Program-made: the position numbers and the translations under genes
Shown: positions 1 through 2,776 of the stretch, piece after piece
Layout: each line of letters starts with the position of its first letter
Numbering within the stretch: position 1 is the stretch's first letter
Assembly: GCA_002067565.1 (NCBI GenBank)
Contig: MVQZ01000261.1
Span: forward strand, 1-5,476
Direction of reading: 5' to 3'
DNA: 5,476 nt
Origin: Methanobacterium sp. PtaU1.Bin242
Lineage (GTDB): Archaea; Methanobacteriota; Methanobacteria; Methanobacteriales; Methanobacteriaceae
Notes under the pieces: generated by a model
The model's database searches: none
Seen by the model: the letters and a program-made list of their open reading frames with translations, nothing else
What the model was told of the DNA's origin: nothing

Positions 1-458
1 TTGGTATATATCAGCGCATCTATGAATGGTAGATTTATCCTTTCTAGAAAGAACATACCTTTATTGGTAGTTTCATTAGAAGTATATGATAAAAAAAGCT
101 CTAAAGCATCATAAACCAGCTTTTTACCCTTAATAAACTTTAACCAGACCCCTGCAGGTAGTGTATCATAATCATAGCAGTGCACAGCATCAAAGTCTTT
201 TTCCAGTCCTTGGACGAATGCTTTAATCCAGAATAAAGGCATTTTAAAAATTAATTCCCTGAGAGACCCGTAACCAGCTTTTAAACGGATTCTTTCAACT
301 TTTATCCCTTCAATCACTTCTTTAGGGGGGAATTTCAACTCCCTATCCCAGCAGAGTAGAGTAACATCATAACCATTTTTAATGAGGGATTTTGCTTCCT
401 TATAAACCCTTTCATCACCTTCAAATGGATTGGATCTCAGCATTAATATCTTTTTCAT
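1..458 (-). CDS. GT-B glycosyltransferase, N-terminal part (3' end outside window)
   Basis: This frame gives 152 complete codons from the ATG at 458 and runs off the left edge without a stop. The product looks like the N-terminal Rossmann domain of a GT4-type glycosyltransferase, which transfers a sugar from an activated donor to a cell-surface or lipid-linked acceptor in the cytosol. Seen: MKKILMLRSNPFEGDERV at residues 1-18, matching the family pattern of a first beta strand followed by a D-E-R-V-Y-K-E-A helix (15-22) and the strand GYDVTLLCWDRE (29-40). VHCYDYDTLPAG (92-103) and KKLVYDALEL (112-121) correspond to the family's 'H-x-D-x-x-T-L-P-x-G' and 'K-x-V-Y-D-x-H-E-L' signatures. Here Leu119 replaces the usual His. 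The donor-binding C-terminal domain is not visible, so substrate and exact family cannot be given. A weak GAGG lies 10 nt before the ATG (complement of 469-472). The gene is separated from its right neighbour by a 353-base gap and a terminator, so it probably starts its own transcript. Confidence 0.85.
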   Translation of the reverse strand, partial: MKKILMLRSNPFEGDERVYKEAKSLIKNGYDVTLLCWDRELKFPPKEVIEGIKVERIRLKAGYGSLRELIFKMPLFWIKAFVQGLEKDFDAVHCYDYDTLPAGVWLKFIKGKKLVYDALELFLSYTSNETTNKGMFFLERINLPFIDALIYT

Positions 459-516
459 GGGGAATGTTCCTCTAGAGTGGATTTCTTTTTGATGGATTTG
501 AGTTATTCTATTATTA

Positions 517-531
517 GATATATGATTTAAA
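517..531 (-). promoter_or_regulatory. possible TATA region for the glycosyltransferase gene
   Basis: On the minus strand this reads TTTAAATCATATATC. It would place a transcription start near 495-500 and leave a leader of about 40 nt before the ATG at 458. The surroundings are so AT-rich that other TATA-like strings occur (for example the complement of 619-632), so this is only the best-placed candidate. Confidence 0.25.
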
Positions 532-752
532 TTTAATGAACCATTTTTTTCCTTTTTATCATAAAGAGCTTAAAGATAGTTGTCAAATGTAAAGTGAGTT
601 ACAAAGTGCCACAGCCATTAGTATAAAAAATATTAAAAAAGAATAAAGATGATTCATTTACAGAAGATATAATCTATTCTAATTCCATATAACTGTTTAA
701 TCCTCAAATTGTATATTCATTATAAATCAGAGATATTCTACTAGCTATTTCC

Positions 753-789
753 AAAAAAAAAACAAAAAGAAGAGATTAATCTTTTAATC
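753..789 (-). terminator. hairpin plus oligo-T terminator of the repeat-protein gene
   Basis: On the minus strand, 23 nt after the stop codon of the gene ending at 812, there is a perfect 6-bp stem GATTAA / TTAATC (784-789 and 774-779) with a 4-nt loop. It is followed by a pyrimidine run, TCTTCTTTTTG, and then ten consecutive T residues (762-753). Archaeal termination depends mainly on the oligo-T tract, and the hairpin may assist. It should keep transcription of the repeat-protein gene from reaching the glycosyltransferase gene. Confidence 0.8.
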
Positions 790-811
790 AATTTATAGTT
801 CATTTTCGGAT

Positions 812-1852
812 TTAGAAGAAATTAAAGACTTTGTCAATGATCACATGATTGCCTATTACTAATGTGAAGAAGTTTGTATCGGTGAGATCGTTGACTATTT
901 TGTTGTATCCGTCACATCCGATGGCAATCACACAGCCATTAACTCCAGCTAGATTAGTCTCTTCAATTCTGGTATTGTTTGAAAATAGCGTCAGGTTCTT
1001 TAGATTTGAATTTACAATATTTTCTGGATTATCAATAACCTGGCTGATGTTAGTATTACTGGAGAATAAAGTTGTGTTGCAGATTTGACTGTTTATGATT
1101 CCGCTCTGGATAATATTGGTGTTTTCATCATTATAAGCGTTGTTTGTTAGAGAGCTATTGTTTATATTCCCATACAGGGCCTGATCATATCTGGAGTTCT
1201 TGGAATTTAACAAGAGATTATTTAGAACACTATTCTGGATTATGCCATCAAAAACGCCCTGCCTTATAACGGATTGTTCTGAGTTTATCACTGCATTGTT
1301 TAGCATACAATTCTGGACAGTACCATATTCACTGCCCTGATATATACCAGAAAAGTTGGAATCTTTTATCGCATTGTTAAGCTTACTGTCCTGGATATTA
1401 CCATTAACATAACTTTGAAAGATTTCGGTGTAGTAAGATTGTGATATTGCATTGTTAAGTTCACTATTTAAAACAGTACCACCACATCCCTGTTCTATGT
1501 ATGTGAAGTCGCTGGATTGTGTTATGAGATTGTTCAGTTTACTATTCTCGATAGCACCATTATGGCCCTGTGCGATTAAAGAACGGGTGGAACTTATAAT
1601 TCCATTTTTTATTCTGCCATTAGCAATAATACCATTGGAACCCTGGTAAATTTTGGTGGTATCTGTTGTTATTAGTTTATTTAAAATGTCACTGTCTTGT
1701 ATATTAGCTTCAGGATGATCTATTGCGGTATTGGTATCATCGATGGTGATATCATGGATGTTGTTGGTTGCTGAAACTGCTCCTAAACTGCAGATGAAAA
1801 CTAGTGATAATACTATCAAAAATAGAGTAAAACCATATTTATTGAGTTTCAT
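812..1852 (-). CDS. secreted Asn-rich repeat protein, probable beta-solenoid
   Basis: The gene encodes 346 residues with no family that I recognise. Residues 1-28 form a Sec signal peptide: Lys2 and Lys5, a hydrophobic stretch at about 8-24, and probable cleavage after AVSA (25-28). Residues about 49-302 form ten repeats of 22-27 residues with consensus G-x-I-x-N-S-x-L-N-N-x-I-x-x-S-x4-I-x-Q-G. The 'S' of the N-S step falls at 54, 79, 104, 130, 156, 182, 208, 233, 255 and 282. Residues 303-346 are a hydrophobic, non-repeat tail that may cap the fold. There is no C-terminal membrane anchor or lipobox, so the protein is probably released or held non-covalently at the surface. Seven N-glycosylation sequons (Asn166, 231, 232, 259, 268, 286, 292) sit almost all in the later repeats, and five cysteines remain in the mature chain. 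The start is the ATG at 1852 because GGAGG precedes it; the in-frame TTG at 1879 is upstream of that site. Adhesin-like or structural roles are guesses from the repeat pattern. Confidence 0.85.
   Translation of the reverse strand: MKLNKYGFTLFLIVLSLVFICSLGAVSATNNIHDITIDDTNTAIDHPEANIQDSDILNKLITTDTTKIYQGSNGIIANGRIKNGIISSTRSLIAQGHNGAIENSKLNNLITQSSDFTYIEQGCGGTVLNSELNNAISQSYYTEIFQSYVNGNIQDSKLNNAIKDSNFSGIYQGSEYGTVQNCMLNNAVINSEQSVIRQGVFDGIIQNSVLNNLLLNSKNSRYDQALYGNINNSSLTNNAYNDENTNIIQSGIINSQICNTTLFSSNTNISQVIDNPENIVNSNLKNLTLFSNNTRIEETNLAGVNGCVIAIGCDGYNKIVNDLTDTNFFTLVIGNHVIIDKVFNFF
947..1708 (-). repeat. ten tandem 25-26-residue protein repeats
   Basis: Within the secreted protein (residues about 49-302) each unit carries two short hydrophobic strands, x-I-x-N-S-x-L and x-I-x-Q-G, separated by Asn- or Gly-rich turns. 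Examples of the first segment are ENSKLNNLI, LNSELNNAI, QDSKLNNAI, QNCMLNNAV and QNSVLNNLL. Examples of the second are KIYQG, YIEQG, GIYQG and VIRQG. The spacing is 25, 25, 26, 26, 26, 26, 25, 22 and 27 residues. Repeats 3-7 are the most regular, and the last three degenerate towards an S-N-T-x-I variant. At DNA level the period is about 75-78 bases but the copies are well diverged, so the array is old rather than a recent slippage product. Confidence 0.85.
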
Positions 1853-1863
1853 ATATTTTTTAA

Positions 1864-1868
1864 CCTCC
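1864..1868 (-). promoter_or_regulatory. Shine-Dalgarno GGAGG that fixes the start at 1852
   Basis: The minus strand reads GGAGG with 11 nt between it and the ATG at 1852. The longer frame beginning at the TTG at 1879 would translate this site as part of its own codons (Leu-Glu-Val) and would put nine extra residues, some charged, before the signal peptide. The ATG is therefore preferred. Confidence 0.8.
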
Positions 1869-1930
1869 AAATTTTTCAATGAATCCTAACTAATGTTATG
1901 TTATTATCACCACAAATAATTAATCATGTA

Positions 1931-1939
1931 TCTTATAAA
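1931..1939 (-). promoter_or_regulatory. probable TATA box of the repeat-protein gene
   Basis: The minus strand reads TTTATAAGA. This would give a start of transcription near 1908-1912 and a leader of about 55-60 nt before the ATG at 1852. The bases just upstream of it (CCTTAAT) are not the usual purine-rich BRE, so the assignment is tentative. Confidence 0.4.
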
Positions 1940-2044
1940 ATTAAGGAAATTTTAGTTTTAATAGTCTGGCTTTTTTAATCAATTCAATACCCTAATGATA
2001 TGTTACATAATCACCCCCATTTGGATTTAGATAACAGTAGACTA

Positions 2045-2099
2045 TAATGATTAAATATGAAAGAATTTATATAATGCAAATCTAATGATTATATGAAGG
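2045..2099 (+). repeat. imperfect direct repeat bracketing the lipoprotein TATA box
   Basis: TAATGATTA-AA-TATGAAAG at 2045-2063 recurs as TAATGATTA-TATGAAGG at 2083-2099, with nine identical bases, a 2-base gap and then seven of eight identical. The first copy ends in the BRE and the second covers the expected transcription start. A shorter relative, TAATGATATG, is at 1993-2002. Spacing is 38 bases, near but not at four helical turns. This arrangement would suit binding by a repressor, but base composition alone could produce part of the match. Confidence 0.4.
2059..2075 (+). promoter_or_regulatory. archaeal BRE/TATA promoter of the lipoprotein gene
   Basis: A purine-rich BRE (GAAAGAA, 2059-2065) directly abuts TTTATATAAT (2066-2075), the classic TFB/TBP recognition layout in methanogens. 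Initiation is expected about 22-27 nt downstream, near 2094-2097. That leaves a leader of only about 12-15 nt, just enough to hold the ribosome binding site. Confidence 0.75.
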
Positions 2100-2104
2100 G
2101 GTGA
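2098..2104 (+). promoter_or_regulatory. Shine-Dalgarno GGGGTGA supporting the TTG start at 2109
   Basis: GGGGTGA followed by T matches the AUCACC part of the archaeal 16S 3' end, with a short gap of 3-4 nt before the TTG at 2109. No ATG lies in frame between here and the lipobox except Met17, which would destroy the signal peptide, so the TTG is the start. The upstream ATG at 2094 (codons ATG AAG) is in another frame and reads into TGA. Confidence 0.8.
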
Positions 2105-2108
2105 TTTA

Positions 2109-2678
2109 TTGAAAAAAATTTATTTGGGTGTATTTGCACTAATTTTAATAGTTGTGATGGTTTCGGGATGCACAAGTCAGTCTACTGGAAATGGTACTAA
2201 CTTGAAAACTTATAATAATAGTGGGATATCGTTACAGTATCCTGGGAACTGGAATGAGAAGCCAATACCACAAAATGACCAGAACTTAACATCACAATCA
2301 GGATTTAATATGCTGACCATTATACTTGAAGGCAATAATCTACAGGATTATACAGTTTATATGGGGATTGGAAAAGGCAATATTAACAATAATAACCTTT
2401 CTGAAGCATCGGAACGTTTATACAAACATTATATTTCAACTGAATCGGGGGATTATTTAATTAAAACCAACACTACCCTTAAAAATGGTTATCCTGCAAT
2501 TGAATATACATATGGTGGTACCGGAGCATCTTCAGGAAAGAAGCTGGACTGTAAAACCTATATCTTTACAAAAGATAATAAAACTGCCTATTACATACAG
2601 TTTGCTACTCCTAGAGGTGGATTCCTACAATATAAAAATATATTCCAGAACATAATGGATAGTGTAGTTATAAATTAA
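2109..2678 (+). CDS. PsbP-related lipoprotein
   Basis: The product has 189 residues. Residues 1-20 are a lipoprotein signal peptide (Lys2, Lys3, hydrophobic 4-18) ending in a VSGC lipobox, with Cys21 as the probable lipid-modified N terminus, so the protein should sit on the outer face of the cytoplasmic membrane. A Ser/Thr/Asn/Gly-rich linker (22-33) leads to the body, which opens with YNNSGISLQYPGNW (35-48). This is the hallmark start of PsbP/DUF1795-like domains common in methanogens. GYPAIEYTY (127-135), the strand YYIQFAT (161-167) and the closing helix with FQNIMDS (179-185) also fit that fold. No catalytic residues are evident, and the family's role in archaea is not established. The second cysteine, Cys148, is unpaired once Cys21 is lipidated. 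The gene is a single-gene unit: it has its own BRE/TATA, an SD-supported TTG start and a strong terminator, with the kinase gene converging from the right. The PsbP assignment rests on motif resemblance, not on a search. Confidence 0.85.
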   Translation: MKKIYLGVFALILIVVMVSGCTSQSTGNGTNLKTYNNSGISLQYPGNWNEKPIPQNDQNLTSQSGFNMLTIILEGNNLQDYTVYMGIGKGNINNNNLSEASERLYKHYISTESGDYLIKTNTTLKNGYPAIEYTYGGTGASSGKKLDCKTYIFTKDNKTAYYIQFATPRGGFLQYKNIFQNIMDSVVIN

Positions 2679-2680
2679 TG

Positions 2681-2739
2681 GATTAAATAAAATTTAATCA
2701 AATTTTTATTTTTTTTTTTTAATCTTCTTTTTTTTTTTT
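2681..2739 (+). terminator. hairpin followed by two 12-T tracts
   Basis: Two bases after the lipoprotein stop codon comes a perfect 8-bp stem, GATTAAAT / ATTTAATC (2681-2688 and 2692-2699), with a 3-nt AAA loop. It is followed by T5 (2703-2707), T12 (2709-2720), the spacer AATCTTC and a second T12 (2728-2739). This is an unusually strong double terminator for an archaeal gene. It lies in the gap between two convergent genes and acts only for the plus strand; on the minus strand the same tracts are oligo-A. Confidence 0.9.
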
Positions 2740-2776
2740 AAATGGTGGGTGTAACTAGAATAATCAGTTAAAATGC

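Larger units (their letters stand above)
459..811. other. 353-base intergenic gap, no gene seen
   Basis: The gap is extremely AT-rich and has no open frame with a start, ribosome binding site and codon pattern on either strand. The longest start-to-stop read noticed in the part next to the glycosyltransferase gene (minus strand, about 563-535) is under ten codons. Apart from the terminator at 753-789 and a tentative promoter near 517-531, nothing in it can be identified. No tRNA-like cloverleaf, long inverted repeat or clear remnant of a coding gene was recognised by eye. Confidence 0.6.

Noticed and set aside
600..720. AT-rich stretch considered as a small RNA or short gene
   Set aside because: No convincing promoter-terminator pair, stable hairpin or coding frame could be seen on either strand.
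849..1088. Plus-strand open frame of 79 codons opposite the repeat-protein gene
   Set aside because: It has no ribosome binding site, its composition is implausible, and it lies wholly inside a well-supported minus-strand gene. The frame at 1452-1649 is rejected for the same reasons.
1200..1560. Periodic similar DNA segments about 75-78 bases apart, suggestive of a repeat array
   Set aside because: The periodicity comes from the protein repeat. The units are diverged and in frame, and have neither the identical repeats nor the unrelated spacers of a CRISPR array.
782..1984. A 12-base direct repeat, TTTTAATCAATT, at 782-793 and 1973-1984 on either side of the repeat-protein gene
   Set aside because: It looked like a possible target-site duplication, but there are no terminal inverted repeats or transposase. 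One copy overlaps the terminator hairpin, and such AT-only strings are expected by chance in this sequence.
2700..2740. Homopolymer tracts after the kinase stop as a possible kinase terminator
   Set aside because: On the kinase's strand these are A-tracts, which do not terminate archaeal transcription.
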